DNA of 11,565 nt from Verrucomicrobiota bacterium (GTDB taxonomy: Bacteria; Verrucomicrobiota; Verrucomicrobiia; Opitutales; UBA953): the NCBI GenBank assembly GCA_005798925.1, contig SYID01000216.1, positions 1-11,565 of the forward strand, given 5' to 3'. Within the stretch, counting starts at the first letter, position 1. Each line of letters starts with the position of its first letter. Positions 1-8,800 of the stretch are shown here, piece by piece. Made by a program: the position numbers and the translations under genes. The notes under the pieces were generated by a model that ran no database searches, was not told the DNA's origin, and saw only the letters and a list, made by a program, of their open reading frames with translations.

Positions 1-393
1 GGGCGCCTTCACGGGGGGCGAGGTGTCGACCGCGGGATCGCGCTTGATCAGGCGGTAGTTGATGGAGACGACCGAGACGCCGGCCTTGAGCAGGGCGGCG
101 ACGTCGGCGAACTTCTCCGCGCGCTCCTTGCTGCCGCCGACCCAGCCGCCGCCGTGGATGATGAAGACCAGCGGCGTCGGCGTCGCGGATTCCGCCTTCC
201 AGAAATCGAGCACGTGGCGCTCGTGTTCGCCGTAGCGCACGCCGGCGTGCGTGGGCTTGGGCAGCGAGGCCGAATACGCGTCGGCCTTGGGGGCGGCGGC
301 CTTGGCCTTTTTGGTCGGCGCTTTGGTCTTGGGGGCTTCCTGGGCGCCGAGCGTGGCGCCCGCGAGGAGGGTGAGGAGGGTGAGGTATCGCAT
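1..393 (-). CDS. Secreted alpha/beta hydrolase (esterase/lipase type), N-terminal part only
   Basis: This is the first 131 codons of a gene whose 3' end lies beyond position 1. Residues 1-17 form a signal peptide (short charged start, Leu/Thr-rich core, GAQ before the likely cut). A Lys/Ala/Pro-rich linker follows at about 20-38. The hydrolase fold begins near residue 50. HGGGW at 80-84, after the hydrophobic strand LVFII, is the oxyanion-hole motif of the hormone-sensitive-lipase/acetyl-xylan-esterase-like families, and VVSINYRL at about 108-115 is the following conserved strand. The nucleophile GxSxG and the catalytic Asp and His would lie outside the window, so activity cannot be confirmed. 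The ATG at 393 is 10 bases after the stop of the upstream sulfatase and gives the signal peptide directly. In this setting a carbohydrate or feruloyl/acetyl esterase is likely. A peptidase or lipase of the same fold is the alternative. Confidence 0.88.
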   Translation of the reverse strand, partial: MRYLTLLTLLAGATLGAQEAPKTKAPTKKAKAAAPKADAYSASLPKPTHAGVRYGEHERHVLDFWKAESATPTPLVFIIHGGGWVGGSKERAEKFADVAALLKAGVSVVSINYRLIKRDPAVDTSPPVKAP

Positions 394-403
394 GGGTAAA
401 GTC

Positions 404-2035
404 TCAGTTGCCGGCGCGGACGAACTCATCCTTCGAGAGGCGTCCGTCCTTGTCTTTATCGAAACGAACGAAGCGGGCCGGGGCGTCGGCCTGGTCGCCC
501 ATGTGCGGGATGAACTCGTCCTTCGCGAGGAAGCCGTCCTTGTCCTTGTCCCAGCCGTCGAAGATCTTCGGACGGTCGAGCGTCTTCTTGGGCTTGGCGT
601 CCGCCTTCTTCGGCGTCCTGGCTTGGGCTCCTGTCTTCATGAACTTATCGCGGGCGGGGCTGGCCGGCAGGGCCTTGTTCCAGGCGAGGGCCTTCGCGGT
701 CAGCGCCTGGACGACTTCCGGGTGCTGGGCGGCGACATCGCGCTGCTCGCCCGGATCCTTGGGGATGTCGAAGAGCTGGGCGTTCTTGCCGGCATGGTCG
801 ACGAAGAGTTTCCAGTCGCCGTCACGCACGCAGAGGGGCGGAGGTTGGTAGCCGTCCTGCGGGCCTTGGACGCCGGAGATCCATTCCCAGTACAGCGGGG
901 CCCGCCGGGGCGTGGCGGCTCCGCCCAGCCAGAGGGCCGAACGGTCTTCGCCGTCGGCCGTGAGACCGGCCGGGACTTTGACGCCGGCCAAGGCGGCGAT
1001 GGTGGGGAGGAAGTCGACGCCACCGACGACGCCGTTCTCTTCGACGCGACCGGCGGGGATCTTACCCGGCCAGCGCACGAGGCCGAAGGTGCGGATGCCG
1101 CCTTCATGCATGCTGCGCTTGCGGGCGCGCAGCGGTCCGGCGCTGCCGACGCCGGCGTTGGCGGCGTTGCTGACGCGGTAGTCTTCGGGTCCGTTGTCGC
1201 TGGAGAAGAAGATGAGCGTGTCGTTGGTCAGGCCGAGCTCGTCGAGGGAGTCCAGCAGGCGGCCGATCTGAGTGTCCAGGTCGGTGAGCGAGGCGCAGAA
1301 GACCTGCATCTGCGAGCGAAGGTCCTTGGCGTTGGCGTAATACTTGCGGGTCCATTCGCCGAAGGCGGGATCGTCGGCCTTGGGCTGGAGCTCCGCGTAG
1401 ACGGCGAGCTGTTCCGGCGTGGGTTTCAGGTGCGCGTGCGGGACGAGCGTCCAGAGATTGACATAGAAGGGCTTGTCCTTGTTGGCCTTGGCGAACCGGA
1501 TCGTCTCGTCGACCATCAGCGCCGTGGACTTCGCCCGGAAATAGGGCTCCTTGCCTTCGTCGCCGAGCGACGGGCCGGACGAGTTCACGGTCTTGGATAC
1601 GTCGATGCCATAGGCTTCGGGCGCGGGCGCGCCGGTGCCGTGACCGAGGTGCCATTTGCCGAAGTGCGCGGTGGCGTAGCCGGCCTGCTTCAGGAGGTCG
1701 GGCAGGGTGGTGACCTCGGGGTCGAGCCAGTCCGGCATCGAACGGGCGGCGTTCTGGCTATGGTCGGCAAAATGGCCATGGATGCCGAAGCGCGCCGGGA
1801 CCTGTCCGGTCATGAACGCCGCGCGGCTGGGCGAGCAGACCGTCGCGGCGACGTAGAATTGGCGGAGCCAGGTGCCCTCCTTGGCCAGGCGGTCCAGGTT
1901 CGGCGTCTTCACATACGGATGCCCGGCGAACTTGGCGTCACCCCAGCCTTGGTCGTCGGTCAGGATGAAGATCACGTTCGGCGGCCGGGCGACCGCGGTG
2001 AGCGTGAGCAGCAGGAGGGTGAGCAGGGTTCTCAT
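404..2035 (-). CDS. Secreted type I sulfatase with two C-terminal EF-hand motifs
   Basis: This 543-residue sulfatase hydrolyses sulfate esters, probably on a polysaccharide in the periplasm or outside the cell. A Leu/Thr-rich signal peptide ends near AVA (residues 14-16). The family signature is complete: metal-binding DD at 27-28, CSPSR at 67-71 with Cys67 as the residue to be converted to formylglycine, GKWHLG at 126-131, His200 in VPHAH, SSDNG at 278-282, and Lys306 with HEGG at 310-313. After the sulfatase core ends near 455, a Lys-rich linker (about 475-490) leads to two 12-residue EF-hand loops. The first has Asp at 496, 498 and 500 and Glu507, the second Asp at 526, 528 and 530 and Glu537, so both should bind calcium. 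The start ATG overlaps the TGA of the upstream sulfatase as ATGA, with only a weak AGAAG upstream. The Cys-type site needs a formylglycine-generating enzyme, which is not encoded here. The exact substrate is unknown. Confidence 0.95.
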   Translation of the reverse strand: MRTLLTLLLLTLTAVARPPNVIFILTDDQGWGDAKFAGHPYVKTPNLDRLAKEGTWLRQFYVAATVCSPSRAAFMTGQVPARFGIHGHFADHSQNAARSMPDWLDPEVTTLPDLLKQAGYATAHFGKWHLGHGTGAPAPEAYGIDVSKTVNSSGPSLGDEGKEPYFRAKSTALMVDETIRFAKANKDKPFYVNLWTLVPHAHLKPTPEQLAVYAELQPKADDPAFGEWTRKYYANAKDLRSQMQVFCASLTDLDTQIGRLLDSLDELGLTNDTLIFFSSDNGPEDYRVSNAANAGVGSAGPLRARKRSMHEGGIRTFGLVRWPGKIPAGRVEENGVVGGVDFLPTIAALAGVKVPAGLTADGEDRSALWLGGAATPRRAPLYWEWISGVQGPQDGYQPPPLCVRDGDWKLFVDHAGKNAQLFDIPKDPGEQRDVAAQHPEVVQALTAKALAWNKALPASPARDKFMKTGAQARTPKKADAKPKKTLDRPKIFDGWDKDKDGFLAKDEFIPHMGDQADAPARFVRFDKDKDGRLSKDEFVRAGN

Positions 2036-3573
2036 TTGGTCTTCTGTTTGGAAGTGTCGGCCTTGGGGTCGTGGCGGGCGTCGTCATCATAGCCGGCGGC
2101 CTTGCGTTTTTCGACGTAGCGCTGGGTCTCGGTGAAGAGGGTCATCTCGCCCGTGATCCGTGGGTCGCCGGTCTGGCGCTGGTAGGCTTCGAGCCGGGCG
2201 CGCAGGCGTTGTTTGATTTCGGCGAACTCAGGCTTGTCGGCGAGGTTGCGCACCTGGTCCGGGTCGGCGACGCAATCGTAGAGCTCCTCGCGGGGGCGCG
2301 GGGCCAGGATGAGATCGTAGTAAGGACGGATGTCGGGCCGATCCGGGTAGGCCCGGATGATGGGCAGCGTGTCGAGACGTTGCGAGTGGGTCTCGAAGTG
2401 CGCCGCCGGCTTGCGGGCGGACTCGCTTTCTTCGCCCCGGGCGGTGGCGCTGTAGTTGACGATGTATTGGAAGCGGTCGTCGCGGATCATGCGGGCGGCG
2501 ATGTCCGTCGGCGGGAGGTTGCCGTGCCACTCGAGGCCGTTGACCGTGAAGTCGCGCGCGGCCTCGACGCGTCCCTGGGATTTGGAGGCGAGGGTGGGCA
2601 GGAAACTGCGGCCGGTCATCTCGGGCGCGACCTTGAGTCCGGCCGCCTCGAGGATGGTCGGGGCGAGGTCGGGGAAGCCCACGAAGTCGGTGACCGTGCG
2701 TCCGCCGGGGGCGCGCGCCGGCCACATCATCGCCAGCGGGACATGCACGCCCCAGTCGTAGACGTTGGCCTTGGCCCGCGGGACCGGCGTGCCGTTGTCC
2801 GCCGTGACGATGACCAAGGTGTTCTCGAGTTCGCCGGCTTCCTCCAGCAGCCTGAGGATCGCGCCGAGCGTGCGGTCGGCGTGCTGGACCTCATAGAGGT
2901 AGTTGGCCCGGTTGATGCGCACGCCTTTCGTGTCGGGCAGGAACTCCGGCAGTTTCAGGTCCTGGAGGTCGACGCCGATTTCCTTGTGGTTATCCGGGCC
3001 CCAGGGGGCATGCGGTTCGGTCAGGCCGGCCCAGAAATAGAACGGACTATCCTTGGGCTTGGCCGCGAGGAATTCCTTGAAGTTGGCGGCGTAATCGATG
3101 GGCGAGAGGCCTTTCCGCGGCGCCTTCACCCGTTGGGCATTCCAGGCCTTTCCGGCCGGGTCGTCGCGCTGGCCGGTGGGTTCCTTGACGCCCGGCCCCC
3201 AGCCTTTGCCGGTGTAGCCCGCATGGTAGCCGGCCGCGGTCAGCCTTTCCGGCAGCGTGGCGAACCGAGCCGGCAGCCAGGCTTGGATGATCGCGCCTTG
3301 TTCGAGTTCCCAGAAGTTCCGTCCGGTCAGCAGGGCCGCGCGGGCGGGCGCGCACGAGGGCGCCGAACAGTAGCCATGACGGAAAAGCACGCCGTCCTTG
3401 GCCACGCGGTCGAAGTGCGGCGTCGGCACCGAGCTCTTGCCGTAGGCGCCGCACTCCAGCCAGCTCTGATCGTCGTTGATGACGATGAGCACGTTGGGCG
3501 GTCGCGCGACGAGCGTCGCGGCCGACGTCAGGAGCAAGGCCGCCAGGAGGCGGTGGAGTCCGGTCCTCATCAT
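2032..3573 (-). CDS. Secreted sulfatase, sulfamidase (N-sulfoglucosamine sulfohydrolase)-like
   Basis: A 513-residue type I sulfatase. I placed the start at the ATG at 3573, 17 codons inside the longest reading frame. There it overlaps the upstream TGA as ATGA, and the protein begins directly with a signal peptide (Met-Met-Arg, then a Leu/Ala core, cut near LVA at 21-23). A second ATG follows at 3570. Core residues are DD at 34-35, CAPAR at 74-78 with Cys74 as the formylglycine site, GKGWGPG at 122-128, EPHAPW at 186-191 with His188, and TADNG at 257-261. The segment NDDQSW, the CAPAR site, GKGWGPG and the short form resemble the heparan N-sulfatase/sulfamidase branch rather than arylsulfatase A. 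That assignment is by eye, and O-sulfatases also occur in the branch. The C-terminal 35 residues are charged and Lys-rich. Its 3' end is coupled to the EF-hand sulfatase. Confidence 0.93.
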   Translation of the reverse strand: MMRTGLHRLLAALLLTSAATLVARPPNVLIVINDDQSWLECGAYGKSSVPTPHFDRVAKDGVLFRHGYCSAPSCAPARAALLTGRNFWELEQGAIIQAWLPARFATLPERLTAAGYHAGYTGKGWGPGVKEPTGQRDDPAGKAWNAQRVKAPRKGLSPIDYAANFKEFLAAKPKDSPFYFWAGLTEPHAPWGPDNHKEIGVDLQDLKLPEFLPDTKGVRINRANYLYEVQHADRTLGAILRLLEEAGELENTLVIVTADNGTPVPRAKANVYDWGVHVPLAMMWPARAPGGRTVTDFVGFPDLAPTILEAAGLKVAPEMTGRSFLPTLASKSQGRVEAARDFTVNGLEWHGNLPPTDIAARMIRDDRFQYIVNYSATARGEESESARKPAAHFETHSQRLDTLPIIRAYPDRPDIRPYYDLILAPRPREELYDCVADPDQVRNLADKPEFAEIKQRLRARLEAYQRQTGDPRITGEMTLFTETQRYVEKRKAAGYDDDARHDPKADTSKQKTK

Positions 3574-4328
3574 CGGGCCGGGTTCGAGGCGGTCAGCGGT
3601 TCGACGCGGATGTCGTCGAACCAAGTGGCGAGGGGGCGCGGGCTTCTGCCGCCGGGTTGCAGGCCGAGGTCATGCTTCGCCACGTCGCCGCAGAGCGTGA
3701 CGTAAGTGAGGGCTGGTTGGCCGTCGACGATGACCTTCAGCTCTTTGCCGCGCAGTTCCAGGACAAGCGCGTGCCAGGCGTCGGGAGCGATCTGGGCCTT
3801 CACGGTCTTCGCGTAGAAGAACTTTCGGTTCCAGATGCCCTTGGCCTTCAGTTCAGCCGCCTCAGGCGAACCTTTCGGGTGAAGGACGTCGTTGTCCCAG
3901 GCGGTGACGGCGTCGGCCCGGATATGCACGCCGGCGACGTTGAAGTCTCGCTCCACGACGGGGTTGGGGCCGCCGATGCTGATGCCGACCTGGCCGCCGG
4001 CGGAAAGCTTGAAGCGGCAGCTCACCCGGATGTCGGTCCCGGTGATCGAGCGGCGCAGTCCCGGCGGATGCTTTTCTTCCGGGAAGCACTGCCCGCGGAG
4101 GGATCCTTCGATGACTTGCCACCATTCCGGCCGGGCGTCCTTACCGCTGACGGTCTTGCCGAGCGGATGCTTGGCGTCGATGCCGGTCGCGAGGAAGCCG
4201 TAGGGTCGCCAGTGCGCGGCGAATGTTCCCGCGTCCGAAAAGTCGTCCGACCAGGCTGAGGGGGCTGTGTCCGCAGCCTGCGAGGACGCCAGGGACAGCA
4301 GCAGGAGGGAGATGAGTCGGCAGGACAT
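3570..4328 (-). CDS. Secreted concanavalin-like beta-sandwich protein, function unknown
   Basis: A 252-residue exported protein with a Leu/Ser-rich signal peptide ending around SQA (16-18) and no lipobox. The mature part alternates short hydrophobic strands with polar turns. It opens with WSDDFSD (26-32) and closes with ATWFDDIRVEP (234-244), the typical first and last strands of a concanavalin A/LamG-like jelly roll. ALVLELRGKELKVIVDG (187-203) looks like the central strands seen in DUF1080 and related sugar-binding or hydrolase domains. I see no clear catalytic motif. It lies just upstream of two sulfatases and its TGA overlaps the next start as ATGA, so it is probably made with them. It may bind or process the same glycan, which is inference. 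A DUF1080-type 3-keto-glycoside hydrolase is possible, but the usual opening of that family is not recognisable here. The ATG at 4328 is chosen because it starts the signal peptide. Confidence 0.85.
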   Translation of the reverse strand: MSCRLISLLLLSLASSQAADTAPSAWSDDFSDAGTFAAHWRPYGFLATGIDAKHPLGKTVSGKDARPEWWQVIEGSLRGQCFPEEKHPPGLRRSITGTDIRVSCRFKLSAGGQVGISIGGPNPVVERDFNVAGVHIRADAVTAWDNDVLHPKGSPEAAELKAKGIWNRKFFYAKTVKAQIAPDAWHALVLELRGKELKVIVDGQPALTYVTLCGDVAKHDLGLQPGGRSPRPLATWFDDIRVEPLTASNPAR

Positions 4329-4393
4329 GGGGACGGGCTGAGTTTACGGGTAACCCCGCTCGGGACGGACAAGTTGCGTCTTAGGAAAAGCCC
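4329..4393 (-). other. Only intergenic gap longer than a few bases; possible internal promoter region
   Basis: This 65-base spacer separates the DUF1501 gene stop from the concanavalin-like gene start. All other junctions in the window are overlaps or gaps of 3 to 11 bases. It holds the palindrome GGGTTACCC (4348-4356), and a small CGGG-GTTA-CCCG stem can form there, but no T-run follows, so it is not a convincing terminator. I see no good sigma-70 promoter boxes. It is the most likely place for a second transcript to begin. Confidence 0.4.
4348..4356 (-). promoter_or_regulatory. GGGTTACCC palindrome upstream of the concanavalin-like gene
   Basis: An odd-length inverted repeat, GGGT-T-ACCC on the gene strand, placed 19 bases before the ATG at 4328. 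The identical 9-mer occurs before the first gene of the window (11557-11565). Two copies in start-proximal non-coding DNA, in a window with almost no intergenic sequence, suggest an operator or promoter element. With only two copies the function is a guess. Confidence 0.3.
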
Positions 4394-5842
4394 TCAGGCA
4401 AGGATGCCCTTGATGACGTGGCGCTCTTCGACGCCGGTGAGGCGTTGGTCGAGGCCCTGGAACTTGTAGGTCATCCGGCGGTGGTCGACGCCCATGAGGT
4501 GGAGGATCGTGGCGTTGAGCTCGCTGAGGTGGACCGGGTCCTTGGTCACGTTGTAGCTGAAGTCGTCGGTCTCGCCATACGAGATGCCGGGCTTCACGCC
4601 CGCGCCGGCCATCCACATCGTGAAGCAGCGCGGGTGGTGGTCACGCCCGTAGTTCGTCTTGGTGAGCGTGCCTTGCGAGTAGACCGTGCGGCCGAATTCG
4701 CCGCCCCAGACGACGAGGGTGTCTTCGAGCATGCCTCGCGATTGCAGGTCGAGCAGCAGGCCGGCGCAGGCCTGGTCGGTCTGCTGGCACTGGCGGGCGA
4801 TGTCCTTCGGCAGGTTGCCGTGCTGATCCCAGCCGCGGTGGAGGATCTGCACCACGCGGACGCCGCGTTCGACCATGCGGCGGGCGAGCAGGGCGCTGTG
4901 GGCGAAGGTGCCCGACTCCTTCACGTCAGGTCCGTAAAGGTCGAGGGTGGCCGGAGTCTCCTTGGAGAGGTCGGTGAGGTCGGGCACGCTGGCCTGCATG
5001 CGGAAGGCCATCTCATACTGGGCCGTGCGGGTGAGCGTCTCGGGGTCACCGAGCTCGCGGTGGCCGGCGGCGTTGAGCTGCGACAGGGCGTCGAGCGTCA
5101 CGCGGCGGTCGGCGGGCTGCACGCCTGGCGGATTCTGGACGAAGAGCACCGGATCGCCGCCGGAGCGGAGGGCCACGCCCGTGTGACGCGTGGGCAGGAA
5201 GCCGCTGCTCCACATGCGCGTGAACAGCGCCTGACCGCCGGCGCTCTTGGGCGTGAGCACCACGAACGAGGGCAGGTCGTCGCTCTCGCTGCCGAGGCCG
5301 TAGCTGATCCACGAGCCGATGCTCGGCTTGCCGGGAATCTCGCTGCCGGTCATCACGAACGTGCAGGCCGGATCATGGTTGATGGCGGTCGTGCTGACGG
5401 ACTTCATCACCGCGAGCATGTCGACGACCTTGGCGGTGTGCGGCAGGAGTTCGCTGATCCAGCGGCCGGACTTGCCGTGCTGGGCGAACTTGAACTGGCT
5501 GGGGGCGACCGGGAAGCGCGCCTGGCCGGAGGTCATCGTGGTGATGCGTTGGCCGTTGCGGATGCTGTCCGGCAGGTCCTTGTCGAAATGCGCCTGGAGC
5601 TGCGGCTTGTAGTCCCAGAGGTCCAGCTGGGACGGGGCGCCGTTCATGTGCAGGTAGATGATGCGCTTGGCCTTGGGGGCGAAGTGCGGGTAGCCGGCGA
5701 GCGGCTTGTGCACGGTGTTCGCGGCCTTGGCCTCGCGGGAGAGCAGACCGGCGAGGGCGACGCCGCCGACGCCGAGTCCGGCGGTGCTCAGGAAGCGGCG
5801 CCGATTGAGGAGGCGCAGGTGGTCTTGGATCGGATCGTTCAT
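4394..5842 (-). CDS. DUF1501 family protein with Tat signal (partner of the PSCyt/DUF1553 protein)
   Basis: A 482-residue member of the DUF1501 family, whose fold is related to alkaline phosphatase and sulfatase and whose biochemical activity is not established. The N-terminus has a twin-arginine signal: NRRRFL at 13-18, a Gly/Ala/Leu core, and AKA at 38-40 as the likely cut. This predicts folded export to the periplasm. Family motifs visible are IYLHMNGAPSQLDLWDYKP (62-80), NHDPACTFVMTG (155-166), WDQHGN (338-343), WGGEFGRT (379-386) and GRDHHP (399-404). The His/Asp clusters are candidate metal ligands. Length is normal for the family. The start overlaps the TGA of the PSCyt gene as ATGA. 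In Planctomycetota and Verrucomicrobiota these two genes are regularly adjacent, which implies a shared function. The product is often annotated as a sulfatase-like or hypothetical protein. Confidence 0.96.
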   Translation of the reverse strand: MNDPIQDHLRLLNRRRFLSTAGLGVGGVALAGLLSREAKAANTVHKPLAGYPHFAPKAKRIIYLHMNGAPSQLDLWDYKPQLQAHFDKDLPDSIRNGQRITTMTSGQARFPVAPSQFKFAQHGKSGRWISELLPHTAKVVDMLAVMKSVSTTAINHDPACTFVMTGSEIPGKPSIGSWISYGLGSESDDLPSFVVLTPKSAGGQALFTRMWSSGFLPTRHTGVALRSGGDPVLFVQNPPGVQPADRRVTLDALSQLNAAGHRELGDPETLTRTAQYEMAFRMQASVPDLTDLSKETPATLDLYGPDVKESGTFAHSALLARRMVERGVRVVQILHRGWDQHGNLPKDIARQCQQTDQACAGLLLDLQSRGMLEDTLVVWGGEFGRTVYSQGTLTKTNYGRDHHPRCFTMWMAGAGVKPGISYGETDDFSYNVTKDPVHLSELNATILHLMGVDHRRMTYKFQGLDQRLTGVEERHVIKGILA

Positions 5843-8800
5843 CGGTTGAGGGTCTCGTCGAGGTTAAGAAGGAGGCTGGCGGTGAGGGTCCAAGCCGCGA
5901 CTTCGGGCGCGGGCAGGGAAGCGTCGGGCTTCGACTCGCCAAAGGTGATCAGCTTGGTCGCGTCGGCCGGCTGGGCGACGTAACGTGCGCGGTGCGCACG
6001 CAGGGCGTCGAGCGTGACCTGCGTCTCGCTCGCGGCCGGACGACGTCCGACGGCCGTCAGCCAGGCGAAGGCGGCCTTGGCGTCATCGGTGGCGCCGCCT
6101 TCCTTGAGGATGCGCTGGGCGAAGGCGCGGGCGGCTTCGACGTGTTGGACGTCGTTGAGCAACGCGAGGGCCTGGAGCGGCGTGTTGCTGAGCTCACGGC
6201 GGACGCAGCTCGCTTCGCGGGCGGGCGCGTCGAAGGCGATCATCGAGGGCGGCGGCGCGGTGCGTTTCCAGAACGTATAGAGGGAGCGACGGTAAAGCGC
6301 TTCCCCGGTGTCGCGGGTGTAGCGGGCGGTGTTGCTGCCGGTGAAGCCGACCGGTTCCCACACGTTGTCGGGCTGGTAGGGGCGGACGCCCTTGCCGCCC
6401 ATGCGCGGGCTGAGTAGGCCGGAGACGAACAGCGCCTGGTCGCGGATGACCTCGGCGTCGAGGCGATGGCGCGGGCCGCGGGCGAGGAGACGATTCTCGG
6501 GATCCTTGGCCAAGAGTTCCGGCGTGGTCGCGGCGGAGCGCCGGTAGGCTGCGCTGGTGACGAGGAGGCGGACGAGACGCTTCATGTCCCAGCCGGTCTC
6601 ACGGAATTCCACCGCCAGCCAGTCCAGCAGTTCCGGATGGCTGGGCGAATCGCCCTGCGAGCCGAAGTCGCCGCTGGTCTTCACCAGGCCGACGCCGAAG
6701 AACTGCTGCCAGTAACGGTTGACCGTCACGCGGGTCGTGAGGGGGTTGGCCGGGGAGAGGATCCAAGCCGCGAGGTCGCGACGATCGTAGGTTTCCTTCT
6801 TGGGCAGCGGATGGAAGGCCGCGGGGACGCCGCGCGAGACAGCTTCGCCGGGCTTGTCGTATTGGCCGCGGACCATCACGTGGGCCTGCCGCGGCTGCGG
6901 AAGGTCGGCCATGACGAGCGTGGCGGGGATCTGGTCGGTCAGGGTCTTCTTGCGGGATTCTACGGCGAGCTTCTCGGCGCGCATGCCTTCCAGCTTTTCC
7001 TTACCTCCTTGGAATTCGTTCTCCATCCACCAATCGAACAGACGCTTGCGCTCGGCCTCGGTCCACTGGGCGGCTTTCTTGCCGCGTACGAGGTTCTGGA
7101 GGTCGCCGGGCAGTTCGGCCACGCGGGAGCCTTGCTTCTTCTCGGACCAGACCTTGAAGGACCACTGGAGGTCCTTGGCTTCGTCGATGCGGTGGCTGAT
7201 CGCGAGTCGGTCCCAATAGACCGTGCCGTCGAACTGGGTGAAGGCGAAGCCGTCGACCTTCATGCCCGGCTTCAGGCCGAGCTTGGCGATGTCGACCTTC
7301 AGCTGGGTCCATTTGCCGGCCTCGGGCAGCTTACCCATGTTCACTTTCTCCGGCGTACGTACCTTGCCGAAGGGGATGGCGCCTTCCTCGCCCCAGAAGG
7401 CGCGGTGGTTCCAGCCGCCGACGTGGAACTGGAGCATGATCGACTTGGGCAGGTCGGCCGGATCGAGGTAGGTCCAGACGGAGATGACGCCGTTGGCCGG
7501 GATCTCGAAGGAGGCCCCTTTGGTGAAGAAATCCTGGGCGACGCCCTTCGCGGTGCGCTTCAAGGCCCGCTTGCCGCTATGCACCGGGCCTTCGCTGGCT
7601 TCGATGAAGGTCGTCGGATTACCTGAAGACTCGACCTTGGCCTTCGCGGGGAAGGCGTCCTCGAACCAGATGGTCTCGCCGGTGCGGACGGCCGGCGGCG
7701 GGTTGAGCGTCGCCGGGTCGACGTACTTGAAGGAAGCGATCGCCTCGCGGATGGCCTTCTGCTTGGCGGCGAGGAGGCGGTCGAATTCCGCCATGCTCTT
7801 CTCTTGCTCCGGCGTAGAGAGCTGGAGGACCGGCGGCGTGAGCAGGATGTTGCCGTCGAAGCCCGGGTCGGCCGCGCTGTAGAAGAACGAGTAGAGCGAG
7901 TAGAATTCCTTGGTGGTCACCGGGTCGAACTTGTGGTCATGGCAGACCGCGCAGCCGGCGGTCAGGCCCATCCACACGCCCATGGTGGTGTCGGTGCGGT
8001 CGACGGCGTAGCGGAAGAGGAGTTCGTCATTGATCGAGCCGCCTTCGCTGGTGGTGACGTTGCAACGGTTGAAACCGCTGGCGACGCGCTGCTCGCGGGT
8101 GGCGTTCGGCTGGAGGTCGCCCGCGAGCTGCCAGGTGGTGAAGACGTCGAAGGGCAGGTTGTCGTTGAAGGCCTTCACGACCCAGTCGCGGTAGGGCCAC
8201 ATGCTGCGCTCGTTGTCGAGGTGCAGGCCATGGGTGTCGGCGTAGCGGGCGGCGTCGAGCCAGCCGCGGGCCATGTGTTCTCCGTAGCGCGAGGACGCCA
8301 GGAGGCGGTCGACGACCTTGTCGTACGCCTGCGGTGACGCGTCGGCGAGGAAGGCGTCGACCTCGGCGGGCGTCGGCGGGAGGCCGGTCAGGTCGAGCGT
8401 GACGCGGCGGAGGAGGCGGGCCTTGTCGGCTTCGGGGGCGGGTTGCAGGCCTTGGGCGGAAAGTTCGGCGTTCAGGAACGCGTCGACCGGCGAGGTGCCG
8501 GCGGCGGCCGCGGGCACGGCCGGCCGCACCGGGGGCTCGAAGCTCCAGTGTTTGCGGTAGGGCGCGCCCTCGGCGATCCAGCGACGCAGGGTGTCGATCT
8601 GGGCCTGGGTAAGTTTCTTGTGCGATTCCGGCGGCGGCATCACTTCCTCGGGGTCCTTCGTGAGGAGGCGCTTGATCAGCTCGCTGCCTTCGGGGTCGCC
8701 CGGCTTGATGGCCTGCACGCCGTCGTTGATCGCGGTGGCGCCTTCCGAGGTGTCGAGGCGGAGGTCGGCCTTGCGCTTTTTGGCGTCGAAGCCGTGGCAG

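Noticed and set aside
251..2092. Long open frame on the plus strand opposite the EF-hand sulfatase
   Set aside because: It is the mirror of a GC-rich coding strand. The product has no recognisable domain, while the opposite strand encodes a complete sulfatase.
3574..3624. Upstream start for the second sulfatase, 17 codons longer
   Set aside because: The extra residues are Arg-rich and would precede the signal peptide, and the start would overlap the previous gene by 55 bases. The ATG at 3573 fits both the signal peptide and the ATGA pattern.
2071..3705. Long plus-strand open frame opposite the second sulfatase
   Set aside because: Antisense shadow of codon bias; it spans two real minus-strand genes and shows no family motifs.
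4343..4365. Possible terminator hairpin in the 65-base gap
   Set aside because: The stem is only about four pairs and no T-run follows it on the gene strand.
4418..5983. Long plus-strand open frame opposite the DUF1501 gene
   Set aside because: Arg/Gly/Val/Glu-rich translation without domains, and the DUF1501 reading explains the sequence fully.
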